Source: Azorinus chamasolen (lineage: Eukaryota > Mollusca > Bivalvia > Cardiida > Solecurtidae). Taken from it: a stretch of DNA of 64,000 nt. Of the stretch, positions 1 to 12,235 are shown one piece after another (the stretch's first letter is position 1; every line of letters starts with the position of its first letter). The notes beneath the pieces are model-generated. The model worked only from the letters and a program-made list of their open reading frames with translations. It was not told the origin of the DNA and did not search any database. The stretch spans positions 55,651,805-55,715,804 of the forward strand of contig OY755237.1 of NCBI GenBank assembly GCA_963576725.1, written 5' to 3'. Both the position numbers and the translations under genes were made by a program.

Positions 1-164
1 TTATTTTCGTGTGGCATGGCTCATATGTGTGACATTATTATATCAGTAAATGATAAATGTTTTAAGTCAAAATCAAAAGATAGGAAAGTACTGGTGTTGT
101 TATTTCGTCTTGTTAATTTTTCTCAAATATAAAGTTCGTCTTAATAATCGGTATCAGTATAATA
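1..164. other. Left edge, nothing recognised
   Basis: AT-rich sequence with no open frame, hairpin or repeat that I recognise. It may be the 5' part of the decayed LINE that follows, but no conserved residues are readable here. Confidence 0.4.
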
Positions 165-2570
165 TTCTATGGAGAAACTGAACCCCTCTTTTCTGTACAA
201 GTATAGCCACATATCTACACGTTTATGCACCCACATTAGACTATACTGAAGAACAAATTGAAAATGTCGACATCTCCTTACAAGCTGCCATTGACAAGGT
301 GGGTAAGAATGACATCATCATAAAAGAGAACTGGAATGCAAAGGTTGAAAAAGATACCAGCAGCGATTGGAAAGATTTATTCGGACCCGCATGCAACAGC
401 TGAGAGAGGACTTAGTCTGCTTGAGTTCGCAAATTTTAACACCATGGCAAACACACTCGACAAACACGATGCATACCAAGGACTTGGACTTGGCATTCGC
501 CAGATAACAGGGCTCACAACCAGATAGATTACACATTGGTTCAAAACCGCTACAAATCAGGAGTAAGCACATTCAAAACACGAACATTCCCAAGAACAGA
601 CATAAGCAGTGATCATGACCTTGTCATGATGACATTTATATAGTGTGTCTGAAAGAAATGAAAAACCAAAGAACAACAGACTTAAATTCAACCTAGAGAA
701 ACTCAAATACCCCCATATTGCCAAGGAGTTTCAAGCATCCATTGGAGGAAAAATTGGTGCATTGTGTCTAAGTGAAGAAGACATTGACTCTCTTACCAAC
801 AACTTCAGTGCAATATTGACATACTCGGCGAAGGAAGTGCATGGGGATAGCCTGAGGAAGTCAAAGCCATGGGTCGCTGAAGATAGTCTGTGACAAAAGA
901 AGTGAACTCAAGAAAATGAAAGACACCCAGGATGACAAAACAAAGTATAGAGAAATAAATAAGAAAATAAGGAAAGAAATGAAGAGTGCAAAACAGACAG
1001 GATAGATGTAAATTGTGATGAGATTGAACAGTCGCATGCCAACAACATTTCAAAGAAAGCATTTCAACTGGTCAAAGATCTAACCAAACAAAGACAGCAA
1101 AATCACCACGATTTAAGACAAAAATGGTAACTACCTCACTGAGGACGAATGCATAATAAATAGATGGACAGAGAACTGTTCTGAGCTGTACAACTTTAGG
1201 AATCAAGATGAGCCAAGTATGTTCGAGCCTTCTGATGAGGATGACTTCCCTATTCATCAGAGTGAAGTGGAATCAGCAGTAAAGCCACTGCAATGCGGAA
1301 ACTCTCCAACGTCCCCGCTGAAGTGTTGAAAAGTGGAGGTGATTCAGTGATTGACATTCTCACCTTTATATGCAATGAGATATGGCCCACAGGAGAATGG
1401 CCAACCCAGTAATCATCACACTACCCAAAAATGAGAATCTTCAATTATGTCAGAATTTATCTATTGAAAAGGTTACAACCGCAAGTCGAAAAATCACCAC
1501 AGAGGAGCAATCAGGGTTTCACACTGGACGAAGTACAATCTTCAACCTGAGAATATTATGTGAAAAATTCCCCCAGCACCAGAGAGATTTCTACCATGTA
1601 TTTGCTGACTTTAATAAAAGCTTTCGACAGGATGCTGCATGAGGCACTCCGGGTGACAATGAAAAGATTCAACATTGGCCAGAAACTGATCAACGCCATT
1701 CAAAAACCCTATGAAAGGGCCACAAGTGCATTTCTTGTGATTTGCTGATGATACTGATGAATTGGCGGGGTGTGAAGAAGAACTTGCTTCCTTCGTTGAA
1801 AAGCTTGATAGGGCCTCAACAAAATTCGGAATGGAGATCAGCGCAGAGAAAACAACAATAATGACAAACAATAATAACACCATTACTACATACATTAAAG
1901 TTCATGACCAGACACTTGCAACATTACAACAATTCAAATATCTAGGTGCTATTATCAGTGACAATGGCTCAAAGCCATAAATTCTAGCAAGGTCGGTACT
2001 GACAGCAGCAGAAACCACAAGATTAAAGTCTATCTGGAATGACACCAGGATCACAACTAAACACAAGATCAGACTTATGCGTGCATTGGTTGTCAATTTT
2101 TATATACATGTATGCGTTTGAGAGCTGGACACTGACAACTGAACTCCAGAAGAAATTATAGGCCGTCTAGATGAGATGATTTCGGGCCATCTTAGGCATC
2201 TCGTATATGGAGCACGTTTCCAATGAACAAGTCAGACAATAAGTTGTTAGAGACATAGGTAAACATGATGATCTGCTAACGAAAGTCAAACGGAGGAATA
2301 TTAAATAGTACGGCCATGACACTCGATCTAGAGGCATTTCAAAGGCAATATTACAAGGAACAGTCGGGGAAAGAGGAAAATAGGAAGGCAAAAGAGGAAA
2401 AGGGTTGATAACATTGAACAGTGGACCGGACTAACATTCGAAGTGTCACAACGACTTGCACATGACCGGAACAAATGGAGAAGGCTGGTGCATGGTGCAA
2501 CATTAAGGTGCTCCGGCGGTTCTACCAGGAGCTAAGGAACAAAGGCAGTAGCCAACCAGAGCAATTATCA
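165..2570 (+). pseudogene. Decayed LINE: endonuclease and reverse transcriptase remnant
   Basis: Pieces in all three plus-strand frames together match the widespread invertebrate LINE whose products are often mis-annotated as craniofacial development protein 2-like. In order there are: an endonuclease piece with NWNAKV (about 333-350) and SDHDLVMMTF (about 609-640); a linker with LKYPHIAKEFQASIGGK (about 690-755); the RT entry region with GFHTGRSTIFNLRILCEKF (about 1515-1570); a frameshift inside the DFKKAFDR-like motif (about 1610-1630); the catalytic FADD motif (1741-1752); EISAEKTTIMTNN (about 1833-1870); FKYLGAIISDNGSKP (about 1936-1978); and a C-terminal tail with EQWTGLTFEV and NKWRRLVHG (about 2416-2495). 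Many stops and frameshifts are present. The 70-80 residues usually found between ATSAFLV and FADD, including the RQGCLLSP block, are deleted. The element is dead. The family assignment is from memory of the protein pattern; the exact clade is not certain. Confidence 0.85.
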
Positions 2571-2665
2571 TACTTGAAATCTATTGTTATAGTTGAACAA
2601 TGCATTTTCACCACCCAACTACTTTTTCTGTTGTAAACAATTGAGGTTGGCAAAGTGGGAACAAA

Positions 2666-3007
2666 TACAGTAGAACCTGTCTTAACCATTAACTCCATAA
2701 TTACGCCTTTCTATGCCTTTGCAAATAGAGTAGACCCTCAATCCTGTAGGAGCCGTGTAGCAACCAGAATTGCAGTAATTATTGCAAAACTGGCTTTTAT
2801 TGCTATTCCGGTTGACATATTCAACCATTTTTGCAATAACCAGAATTGCAATAAAATTTTACAGTCCATCAGTCCAAGAACATTTGTAACTGATATGGTT
2901 GTGCTTTTTGGACCCTTTTGTATTATCTCTGCACTGCATTAAACAAATTAACCACCTCATCCCCGTGTCCAATAAACGAATGACCACTTAGGATGGGTTC
3001 TACTGTA
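2666..3007. mobile_element. P3 foldback element with nested P1 remnants
   Basis: It starts TACAGTAGAACCTG and ends GGGTTCTACTGTA, inverted ends flanked by TA. The interior (about 2700-2780) holds degraded P1 sequence (gcaaatagagtagaccct), so it looks like a nested insertion or a chimera. Confidence 0.6.
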
Positions 3008-3187
3008 GGTGAAAGGAAACCAGCATCTGGTATGCACTGCTTCTAAAGGTGGATTACAAAATATTGGTGACACTGATAAGTGACAAACAGTGTAAACACA
3101 GTGTCTTTGGGTCATTAGTTTTTCTGATATTGTTTGGCACTTATCTTGTGATCAATGTAGGTTTGATCCTCAAGGGATGACAGGACA

Positions 3188-3356
3188 TACAGCAAAACCC
3201 CTCTAAACCGGAATTTTAATAGAGAGAAATTTAGGTCATTTTAGGCTCCTAGAGGAACCTTCTGTGTGACTTTCATCCTGCATTAAGCTGCCACCTGTCT
3301 CTAAGACCGATTTTAATACTAAACTGAACGCCCAGTTTAGAGTGGTTTTTACTATA
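3188..3356. mobile_element. P3 foldback element
   Basis: It starts TACAGCAAAACCCCTCTAAA and ends in a degraded ACTATA. The centre (ggctcctagaggaacc) and the right-arm block cctgcattaagctgccacctg are typical of family P3. Confidence 0.7.
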
Positions 3357-3469
3357 CTGGTTGGGCTAGGGTTTATATACATCATGTTTCACAGGAAAGG
3401 AGGTAATATGGGCATTCACAAACAATGTAAATCGAGATAAACTAGAGGTTTTTGTCACAAAAACAGATG

Positions 3470-4325
3470 GCCCCACCCCCAGGGAATAACTAAAGAAATA
3501 TTGATACCAGATTTATGGCCATTGTGCATGACACTTCCTTTCATCATGCTCTTTCCATAAATGAAATGTCATTCCAATAGCAGTTCGGCAGAACAGGAGA
3601 TATTGATAGGCCAAACACAATGTAACAAAGGGCTAAAACTAAAAAAAAGATTGAAGCCAGAGCTGTGGCTCTTGCACATAACACTTCATCGCATTATGCT
3701 ATTTCCATGTATGGAGTTTCAATCAAATGGCACGAGCCATATAGGAATTATCGTCGGGACAAGAAAGCGTGAAAAAATGTACAATGGGCAATAACTCCAA
3801 TACTATTGAAGTTATGGAGCTTCCTCTGCATGCCACTTCCTTCCATCATGCTCTTTCTATAAATGAAATGTCATTCAAATAGCATCAATAAAACAGGAGT
3901 TGTTTTTTCGGACAAAGAATTGTAACAAAAGACAATATCTCCAGAAGTATTGAAGCCAGAATTATTACCCTTGCACATGGCACTTCCTCTCATCATGCTC
4001 TTTCCATGTATGAAGTTTCAATCTAATGGCATGAGCCATATAGAAGTTATCGTCCGGACTAGAAAATGTGAAAAATTGTATAAGGGGCAATCAGTCCAAT
4101 ATAATAGAAGTCAGAGTTATGAACCTTGTGCATGACACTTTTTCTCATTATGCTCTTTCCATATACATTGTATGAAGTTTCAACCAACTGACATCATGCA
4201 TATAGGAGTTATCGTCCGAACAAGAAAGTGTGACGGACAGACGGACATACAGACAGACGGACAGACCGACAACTCTCACAAAAACAATATGTCACCCCCA
4301 TATAAATACGAGGGGAAGACATAAT
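3470..4325. repeat. About 150-bp imperfect tandem repeat, five copies
   Basis: A block containing 'catgacacttcc...catcatgctctttcc' recurs near 3527, 3672, 3824, 3969 and 4126, spacing 145-157 bp, with alternate copies more alike (a dimer of about 297 bp). The right end has gacggacagacggacata-type repeats and a tail 'cacccccatataaatacgagggg'. This resembles the bivalve repeats that end in a 'gggggcataa' tail. The open frames here (3561-3794, 3950-4135) are chance frames through the repeat. Confidence 0.7.
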
Positions 4326-4373
4326 GAGTTCAACGCAGTATTTGAACAGGTTCTCTGGTGTTATATGACATTA

Positions 4374-4515
4374 GCTTCAGTCTGAGCGCATTCTCAAGTA
4401 TTTGATTGGTCAGATTTTGAGTCTTAGCTCTTTCTCAATTATCTGATTGGTCAGATTTTGATTGAACCCTAAACTCTGACCGGCCAGATACCCGAGAATG
4501 AACTCAGGTTAAAAC
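4374..4515. repeat. Degenerate foldback with GATTGGTCAGATTT
   Basis: Two direct copies of 'tgattggtcagattttga' occur, at about 4402-4419 and 4443-4460, with a weaker inverse copy to the right. The motif is shared with the near-perfect hairpin at 43259-43399, so this is probably a diverged relative. Confidence 0.5.
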
Positions 4516-4691
4516 TCAGACCTCGGCGCAAGGGTTTCAAGTGTTTGACAGACACTGCGCATGTGCATAATCTCATTGGGATCTACACCCTTCAGATTTA
4601 AGAATGTACCAGTAAGCTTTTCCCTAGACATTGTTCATGTATACTTTTTTATTTAGTATGTAAAATTGTTCCTCATCATACCAGAAACTAG

Positions 4692-4923
4692 TCACAGCGG
4701 GATAAGGGTTAATTAATTATTCACAGTGGGATAAGGGTAAATAAATTATTCACAGTGGGATAAGGGTAAATAAATTTTTCACAGCGGTATAAGGGTAAAT
4801 AAATTATTCACAGCGGGATAAGGGTTAATGCATTATTCACAGCTGGATAAGGCTTGATAAATTATTCACAGCTGGATAAGGGTAAATAAATTATTCACAG
4901 CTGGATAAGGGTAAATGCATTTA
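4692..4923 (+). repeat. 29-bp minisatellite, eight copies
   Basis: The unit begins tcacagcgggataagggt and continues with AT-rich sequence. Copies start at 4692, 4721, 4750, 4779, 4808, 4837, 4866 and 4895, exactly 29 bp apart. Units differ by substitutions only (gcggg / gtggg / gctgg). Confidence 0.95.
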
Positions 4924-5261
4924 TATGAAGGTTGCGATTACTTTACACCTACGGGTATAGCAAACAGAATTATCTCTCTGTAAATATCCTATAGCATGAC
5001 CTGAGAGACTGTCCTGACGTAGTATGTCAAACTTATAATAAACCAAATACTTCACTTCAATCCTGATTATTGTTCCATTACATGATAGCTATTCATCGCT
5101 TTACTAGCCTTCTTCATAGAGTAGAACACGGTCAAAGCTACAACCAAAACGATGCCTTATCTTTAAATCAGGTGGTGGATTACATATCATTCAGGAATAA
5201 AAGTCATGTTGAAGCTCCCATGGGAACTTTCTGCAATACTCTCCCTTTTCATCTGTCCCTT

Positions 5262-5500
5262 CCTTCATGTAAGCGTGTTTTCCTGCATCTGCAAACAGAA
5301 TAGACCCAGACCAGACAGCTTCTACCGGAACTGTCAGTGATCAGGGTCTGCTCTGTTTGCTTATGGTCTAATATAGATCTGATTTTACAGTTTCTGCCTG
5401 AACAGTTTATGTTTTGTATATGCCATCATAAAAAAACAATCTAATTAATATTCATGATGTCATTGTTTCTTACATGAATATTAAACGGGGAAAGGGTAAA
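5262..5500. mobile_element. P1 foldback element, degraded ends
   Basis: The P1 hallmark (gcaaacagaatagaccc ... gggtctgctctgtttgc) is followed by the outer arm with attcatgatgtcattgtttc and a degraded right end (gggaaagggtaa). Confidence 0.7.
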
Positions 5501-5551
5501 GCAGTCACATGTATGAACGCTTCGCCTGCTAGGTGTGGCCTGTTTGCCATT

Positions 5552-5622
5552 TTGCAAATAGTGTGGATCCAGATGACAAGCGGAGTAACTCTGTGTCTTA
5601 TCAGGATCCACTCTTATCGAGC
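5552..5622. repeat. P4 core fragment
   Basis: A short inverted repeat, 'gtggatccagatgacaag ... tgtcttatcaggatccac', matches the centre of family P4 without the family ends. Confidence 0.5.
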
Positions 5623-5649
5623 AAACGTTTCTCAAAAGTTTGAATGAAC

Positions 5650-7098
5650 CGAAAACAAGTGAAAGTTACAGCAGCTTTGAGTTGAAGAAGACATTTTTTA
5701 AAAGCAGATATCTATTGTAAATTTGTGATCTATTAAGCAGTCGCTGTAGCGTTCGTTTGTAACCGTTTCCAAGGTGCCTCACAGACACTCCGCTGATAAT
5801 AACAAGAACAGTGTAAATACCACTGTCTCTGATAAATTAATAGTTAAATATGTTTCATCTTTTAATCATTGTACATGTATTTATGAATACGGTAAACCTT
5901 TTTTTTTCTTTGAACAGAAGAGTTCAAGACTCTGCCTACAGCAACCACATAATGAATAAACATTGGATATATAAAAACGGGTGTTTGCTTAATACAGGAA
6001 AGAAGTAACGTAGAAAGCTCCTAGATGAACTTTATGTATAAATTTCGTCCTGGGGTAAGCTGTGTAGACATGTAAATTAAAAATGTAATTTGATTTTCTT
6101 TTAATTGCGTTAAGAATCGAGGCACCGTATCGCAAAATGAGAAAAACGTTAAAACTTGGGTAGGCGTAGTGTAATTCAGAAACATTAATAAATAAACTTG
6201 CACCAACTTGTATCTATATTGTGTTAATTCAACAATTTGGGAAAAAGCTTAATATAAAATAACGAAATAACAGCATATGAATTGAATAAAATACTAATAG
6301 AAACTATATTATTTGTATATTATTATTCATAAATTATACTTTATATAGTAATAAGGAACTATATAACCGACTCATAGTTTAGCCACGTCTATGTCGCGTC
6401 GCACGAGCGGTGAGTACTCGTACTGGCACGAGGAGCTAGAAATAGACCGCCTAAAAGTATTTTCTGGATTTTTAAACAGAAATCGGAAGGAAATAATTTC
6501 TCTTTATTGAGGAAATTATAATGTGAAGAACTGCGTTTTAATGTCATTTAATACTGTACTGACATTAACTTGCCTTTTGATGTTTGATAGTACGCACATA
6601 ATACATACACGGTATAAATGGTCTAGGCCTTATAGTTCTGGAGAACATTATTTTAAGGTGTCTATATAATTTGTAAAGAAAATTAGCCCCGCCCCTGGCG
6701 GCCACGCGCTTTAGTTATCAACATGGTTTGAACACTCTTAGCAGAGGGTTATTTCAGGACTGTTCCTGAAATTCTAGATAAAATCTCACTGATGCTTTTG
6801 AAGAAGAATTTTAAGATTTCTCTACAGACGTGTGAAGAAAATTAGACCCGGCTGGTGGCTATATATTTAATGCAATCAAACTTTTAATAGAGGGTCATTT
6901 AAAGAGTATGTATGCCTAATTGTTTTGAAAGCTGGACTGTGGTTTTGCAGTAGAAAGTTTTCAAAGTTTGTTTCACAAGGTTGCCAGGGCAAAAAGGGTG
7001 CTTTATGTGCTGGATTTTTTAAAAATCTTATAGGTAAAAGTTTGACAGGAAAATTAATGGACTATTTATTCATACTCTGTGAGTGGTTTGATAATAAA
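5650..7098. other. Intergenic, mostly unassigned
   Basis: There is no convincing coding frame. 6660-6900 has two diverged copies of a block starting 'aagaaaattag(a/c)ccc' (6675 and 6836), a 160-bp imperfect duplication. 6380-6450 is locally GC-rich without a recognised signal. The rest is AT-rich. Confidence 0.5.
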
Positions 7099-8682
7099 TT
7101 GTTATTCCTATACTGCCCCACGACAGGTGATGTGGGTATGGTATTGTTATTCCTATACAGCCCCACGACAGGTGATGTGGCTATGCTATAGCTATTCATA
7201 TACTGCCCCACGACAGGTGATGTGGGTATGGTATTGTTATTCCTATACAGCCCCACGACAGGTGATGTGGCTATGCTATAGCTATTCCTATACAGTCCCA
7301 CGACAGGTGATGTTGGTATGATATTGTTATTCCTATACAGCCCCACCACAGATGATGTGGGTATGATATTGTTATTCCTATACAGCCCCACCACAGATGA
7401 TGTTGGTATGATATTGTTATTCCTATACAGCCCCACCACAGATGATGTGGGTATGATATTGTTATTCCTATACAGCCCCACCACGGGTGATGTAGGTATG
7501 GTATCGTTATTCCTATACAGCCCCACCACAGATGATGTGGGTATGATATTGTTATTCCTATACAGCCCCACGACAGGTGATGTTGGTATGATATTGTTAT
7601 TCCTATACAGCCCCACCACAGATGATGTGGGTATGATATTGTTATTCCTATACAGCCCCACGACAGGTGATGTGGCTATGCTATAGCTATTCCTATACAG
7701 CCCCACCACAGATGATGTGGGTATGATATTGTTATTCCTATACAGCCCCACCACAGATGATGTGGGTATGATATTGTTATTCCTATACAGCCCCACCACA
7801 GATGATGTAGGTATGATATTGTTATTCCTATACAGCCCCACCACAGATGATGTGGGTATGGTATTGTTATTCCTATACAGCCCCACCACAGATGATGTGG
7901 GTATGATATTGTTATTCCTATACAGCCCCACCACAGATGATGTGGGTATGATATTGTTATTCCTATACAGCCCCACCACAGATGATGTGGGTATGATATT
8001 GTTATTCCTATACAGCCCCACCACAGATGATGTGGGTATGATATTGTTATTCCTATACAGCCCCACCACGGGTGATGTAGGTATGGTATCGTTATTCCTA
8101 TACAGCCCCACCACAGATGATGTGGGTATGATATTGTTATTCCTATACAGCCCCACGACAGGTGATGTTGGTATGATATTGTTATTCCTATACAGCCCCA
8201 CCACAGATGATGTGGGTATGATATTGTTATTCCTATACAGCCCCACGACAGGTGATGTGGCTATGCTATAGCTATTCCTATACAGCCCCACCACAGATGA
8301 TGTGGGTATGATATTGTTATTCCTATACAGCCCCACCACAGATGATGTGGGTATGATATTGTTATTCCTATACAGCCCCACCACAGATGATGTAGGTATG
8401 ATATTGTTATTCCTATACAGCCCCACCACAGATGATGTGGGTATGGTATTGTTATTCCTATACAGCCCCACCACAGATGATGTGGGTATGATATTGTTAT
8501 TCCTATACAGCCCCACCACAGATGATGTGGGTATGATATTGTTATTCCTATACAGCCCCACCACGGGTGATGTAGGTATGGTATCGTTATTCCTATACAG
8601 TCCCATCATGGATGATGCGAGTATGATATTGTTATTTCTATACAGCCTCACCACGGGTGATGCGAGTATGCTATTGTTATTC
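7099..8682. repeat. 45-bp minisatellite, about 35 copies, with higher-order structure
   Basis: The unit is 45 bp (ttgttattcctatacagc, then cccaccacagatgatgtg, then ggtatgata), in perfect register for about 1.58 kb. Because 45 is divisible by three, both strands stay open: 530 codons on the minus strand (8654 to 7062, a 15-residue LYRNNNIIPTSSVVG unit) and three shorter frames on the plus strand. A rare variant unit (gctatgctatagctattc) and a tcgttattc variant recur in the same order. Copies near 7676 and 8261 are 585 bp apart, which is 13 units. This is best read as a noncoding satellite that expanded by blocks. Confidence 0.95.
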
Positions 8683-8890
8683 TGTTACTTGTGTTTCTTT
8701 TTTCCGATTGTGTTAAAATGAACACAGTATAGACACAACGTCCACGAAATTTGAAAAAAAATAATCAAATTACGTTACGCTGTCCCGGATCTTAAGGTTA
8801 TTGAAAAATATGCGTTACGATGTCCCGATTCTTAACGCAATGGGATTTTTTTCAAATAACATGTCTACAAAGCCATCGTTTGACTCAATC

Positions 8891-9147
8891 CGTTCACCCA
8901 TATAAACACCTTTTCACACTTTTGCAAACAGAGTAGATCCAGCTCAGATGGATCTAAAAGGATTCGTCTCACCAGGGTCTGCTCTATATGCTTACGAGAT
9001 TATAACAGATATGTCACTACAGTTTCTACCGATACCAAAACATCCTGGCTTCATGTTCCGTAATAAAAACAATAAGCAAATAAATACTCGTGTTTTCAAT
9101 ACATTTACATGTACTTCTTATATGAATATTCAACAGGGAAATGGTTT
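8891..9147. mobile_element. P1 foldback element, degraded
   Basis: The arm 'ttgcaaacagagtagatcc' pairs with 'ggtctgctctatatgctt'. The outer arm ends 'atatgaatattcaacaggg'. Terminal TTAA is lost. Confidence 0.65.
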
Positions 9148-9199
9148 CCTATACAGAATTAGACTTATTTTCAATTGTCGCTGTAGACAACAGTTACTA

Positions 9200-9535
9200 T
9201 ACAGTTGAACTTCGATATCTCGACTTCAAGGTAACATACAAATAAATTCGAGATAACAAAAGTTCGAGTTATCCGAGTTCTAATCTGGACAATTTCTCAA
9301 ATTCACAGTTTAATGCAGGTCTATAGAATTGCTGAAAGCTCAATTAGGAGCTTTCAGCATTACTTTAGATCTGCATTAAACTCTCACATGTGTTTCTAGA
9401 TATGTGTAGTGATACATTTTAGAGCAATTCTATATTGTGAAACTTAGAAGGACCGAGCTTTAGTTCGAGTTATCCTGAAGTTCGAGTTATCCGAGTTCGA
9501 GATTACCGAGTTCGAAATATCCAGATTTCACTGTA
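9200..9535. mobile_element. P6 element (pogo/Tigger-like ends), 336 bp
   Basis: The left end is TACAGTTGAACTTCGATATC and the right end is GAAATATCCAGATTTCACTGTA. Subterminal 'gttcgagttatccgagttc' is repeated. The centre is a hairpin, gctgaaagctcaattagg with its complement (9331-9358). The ends resemble Tigger/pogo elements with a TA target; this is inferred from the ends only, and no transposase is encoded. Confidence 0.75.
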
Positions 9536-9539
9536 TATA

Positions 9540-10250
9540 ATCCATATCAATAAAGAAACACCAGAACCATGGATGTTCATGCCATACATAACAAGAGATA
9601 TCTTTTAAAAAGATATTCAGCGGCATTCAAATATTGACATACTGTACAAAACATCTCTGCCAACTTAATTCCAATGTTTGGAGATTCTGTTAGTACAAGG
9701 AACTAGATCTATGAAGGGATGCTTGTTATTATACTAGCAGAGAAGCATGCAATGGAAATGACTTGGAGTAGAATAAGCAGTTATGGAAAATACATGTATT
9801 CAAGTTACTTTTATAGGAAATCACTATTAAAATGTACAATGTCAAAGTATTTTTTAAAACTATCTGAAGTTAGTTCTTCATTTTACCTATTATAAAAATT
9901 TACTTGAAAGCACGTATATTTATATTGATATGAAGATAACTAATTGAATACACTTTAAATAAAGCATACAGAATTTAGTTTTTGTTTGTGCAGAGTCTGT
10001 AATTACAATACTTAAAGAACGGTATTTATCTATAGCCTGGATCAACGCATTAATCGACATGTGTGCATCATCATTAGTGACACCATTAACTGAATCTACA
10101 TGTATTTTGTGTGAATATGTCACCTGCTTAGCTAATATCCTGATCTGTATAAACCAAAACAAATTGGACCACATATCAATATTTAACATATAGATAGTTA
10201 TTTAATGATTTTGATTATTCAATTTTTGCTTTTTAATTCAAATTTTCAAT
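9540..10250. other. Intergenic, nothing recognised
   Basis: AT-rich sequence with no coding frame that resembles a known protein and no clear hairpin elements. The 89-codon minus frame at 9920-10189 shows no family signature. Confidence 0.5.
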
Positions 10251-10254
10251 TTTT

Positions 10255-10350
10255 GCCTTAACGTCCTAGGCCGAAAAAATAGATGGCCAAAATGTTCTGG
10301 GCCGAAAAATCCGGGGCGAAACTTCCTAGGCCGAAACGTCCTACATTCAG
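10255..10350 (+). repeat. GGCCGAAA short-repeat block
   Basis: Four loose copies of 'cgtcctaggccgaaa' or 'tcctgggccgaaaaatcc' occur in about 90 bp. The period is irregular, about 20-25 bp. Confidence 0.6.
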
Positions 10351-10642
10351 TTTGGCCATGTGTAGAGGCATTATAAAAAGGCTGTATGCCAGTCAAGGTA
10401 TTAACTAATGCAAATACGGTTTACTACAAAATATTGGTAGGTCATATGCAAATTACAATGCAACATAGTTTCTGATTGGTGGAAAACTAGAACAAAAGTG
10501 AAAATAGACAGCTAGCCGCTGAAAAATGACTTTAGGAATATTTAGCTATTTTTTTTATAATGACATTATGAACAGGGGGGAGGGGGGTTTACCATGGCAG
10601 ATATATAGGCTCCTATAGCAGTCGTCTTATCTGTTCTGTTTG

Positions 10643-10888
10643 CTTAAGCACTTTACTCCATGAATATTTATGTAAGAAATAATGACATCATGCATATTTA
10701 TCAGCTGAATTTTTATGATGTAAAGTTTTCAAGGGAATTTTCTGGTTTGACAAACACTGTAGAATCATACTTGTATCGTGTCATAAACAAGCGAGCATAC
10801 CCTGATCAGACGGCTCCTATAGGAGTTCCTTTACGTCTAGTCTGTTTGCAAAAGCGTAGAAAAGCGTATTTATGGAGTATAGGGTTAA
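10643..10888. mobile_element. P1 foldback element
   Basis: It runs from TTAAGCACTTTACTCCATG to GGAGTATAGGGTTAA. The left arm has 'gaatatttatgtaagaaat'. The centre is cagacggctcctatagga, with the second arm damaged. Confidence 0.8.
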
Positions 10889-10999
10889 GAAATAATATAG
10901 ATCTGATTCTACAGCTTCTGTCATGTTAAAAGCTTTCCCATATACACTATTGCTATTTAAAAATATTAGCTGATGAATATTCACGAAGGAAAGGGTTAA
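10885..10999. mobile_element. Half P1 element sharing a TTAA with its neighbour
   Basis: It begins in the TTAA that ends the previous copy and carries only the right outer arm (gatctgattctacagctt ... gaatattcacgaagg), ending AAAGGGTTAA. Confidence 0.65.
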
Positions 11000-11199
11000 A
11001 TAACAAAAACAATCATTAACGTCATGACTTCATTGACAATGGCAAGCTTAGTATCTTTGATTCCGGTTATGAAAATCTCTCCTTTGTAAAACTATATTGA
11101 CTTCCGTCCCTTTCAAAGTAATTTATCTTATTTGTCAAAATTGGCCTTTTATGGACACCAGTGATAAGTTCAACCTCCTCCCATTTATCGCGACCTGAT

Positions 11200-11300
11200 T
11201 CGTATTGGCAAGCATCTTGGACCCACCCCGGGTGGACCCCGAGTAACTCGGCGTCTCATCAGGATCCAACCTGGTTTAACTCGATCCATAGTTTCTCAAA
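11200..11300. repeat. P4 core fragment
   Basis: 'ccccgagtaactcggcgtct' with flanking ggatccaacctgg matches the P4 centre. The family ends are missing. Confidence 0.5.
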
Positions 11301-11439
11301 ATCTTGTTCGAATGGGAACTAGTCAAAATGGCACCATACCCAAATTCAAGCAGCCATTATTTTTACACATCAGAGTAAAGATTAACCGAGTTTATACGGT
11401 GCTAATTGACAATTTCAATAGGTTTGTGTGATACAGATT

Positions 11440-11655
11440 TTAACTCTTTCGCTGCCAAATATTGTCGTCTGCAAACGTTGTCGTTTGCTAGAATTTTCTT
11501 CTTATAATCATTTCTCTACATTTTTGTCTAGAATAATGTCAAAATAATAAACAGTTTGGATCCTGATGAGACACCGAGTCACTCGGCGTCTCATTTGGAT
11601 CCAAACTGTTTGCATTGGTAGTAACAGACGCGACATTTGGTTGGGAAAGAGTTAA
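11440..11655. mobile_element. P4 foldback element, 216 bp
   Basis: It runs TTAACTCTTTCGCTGCCAAA ... GGGAAAGAGTTAA. The central palindrome has 'cagtttggatcctgatgaga' and its inverse around accgagtcactcggc. Subterminal 'gtcgtctgcaaacg' is repeated. Confidence 0.85.
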
Positions 11656-12047
11656 GTAAACATCTGTTTGTAAACACATCTGTCTTGGCTGGTGATAGTG
11701 CGCCTTAATATGAGATCTGACAGCACATTGGTAAATAGATACGTATATACATTTCCTTTTATTTCCTTTCCCTTGTTGATCTGCACGAATTCTGAAACCC
11801 TTTTTCTTTCATTTCATTAGTGTTTAAATTATTATTGCCTGCCAATGTTGTCGTCTGCTACAATTTTCATCTTTAAGTTTTTGAAGACACAAACACACGG
11901 ACAACACAAACACGTTGTCACACAGTTTGGATCCGGATTAGTGTTTGCAGACGAGAATTTGTCGGAGCAAAAGAGCTAATATGTTGTCATTGTTTTGTTC
12001 TTACCGAGGTGATGAGGCTATTCTGCAAGAACTTCCACGGGTTAGAA

Positions 12048-12235
12048 TTAACCCTTTGAATGCGGGAAACGAGTGTACTGGCATTTGCAAAAAGTGTAGA
12101 CCCAGACCTGTGGGCTCCCCTAGGACCCTCTGATCAGGGTATGCATCGTTTGTTATTCAAAATCTTTCAACAAATATTATCCTTTCATATTGAATGGACT
12201 CAGATGTTAAACAATAATCGACCGTTCCACTTTAA
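12048..12235. mobile_element. P7-like TTAA element
   Basis: It starts TTAACCCTTTGAATGCGGGA. The core 'aaaaagtgtagacccagacc' pairs with 'gatcagggtatgcatcg'. It ends at a TTAA shared with the next P1 copy. A diverged relative lies at 29556-29708. Confidence 0.6.

Noticed and set aside
7062..8654. 530-codon open frame on the minus strand
   Set aside because: It is produced by a 45-bp satellite whose unit length is a multiple of three; the opposite strand is also open and no non-repetitive coding flank exists.
7099..8682. Possible CRISPR array
   Set aside because: Units are contiguous 45-bp repeats without unique spacers, in a eukaryotic genome.
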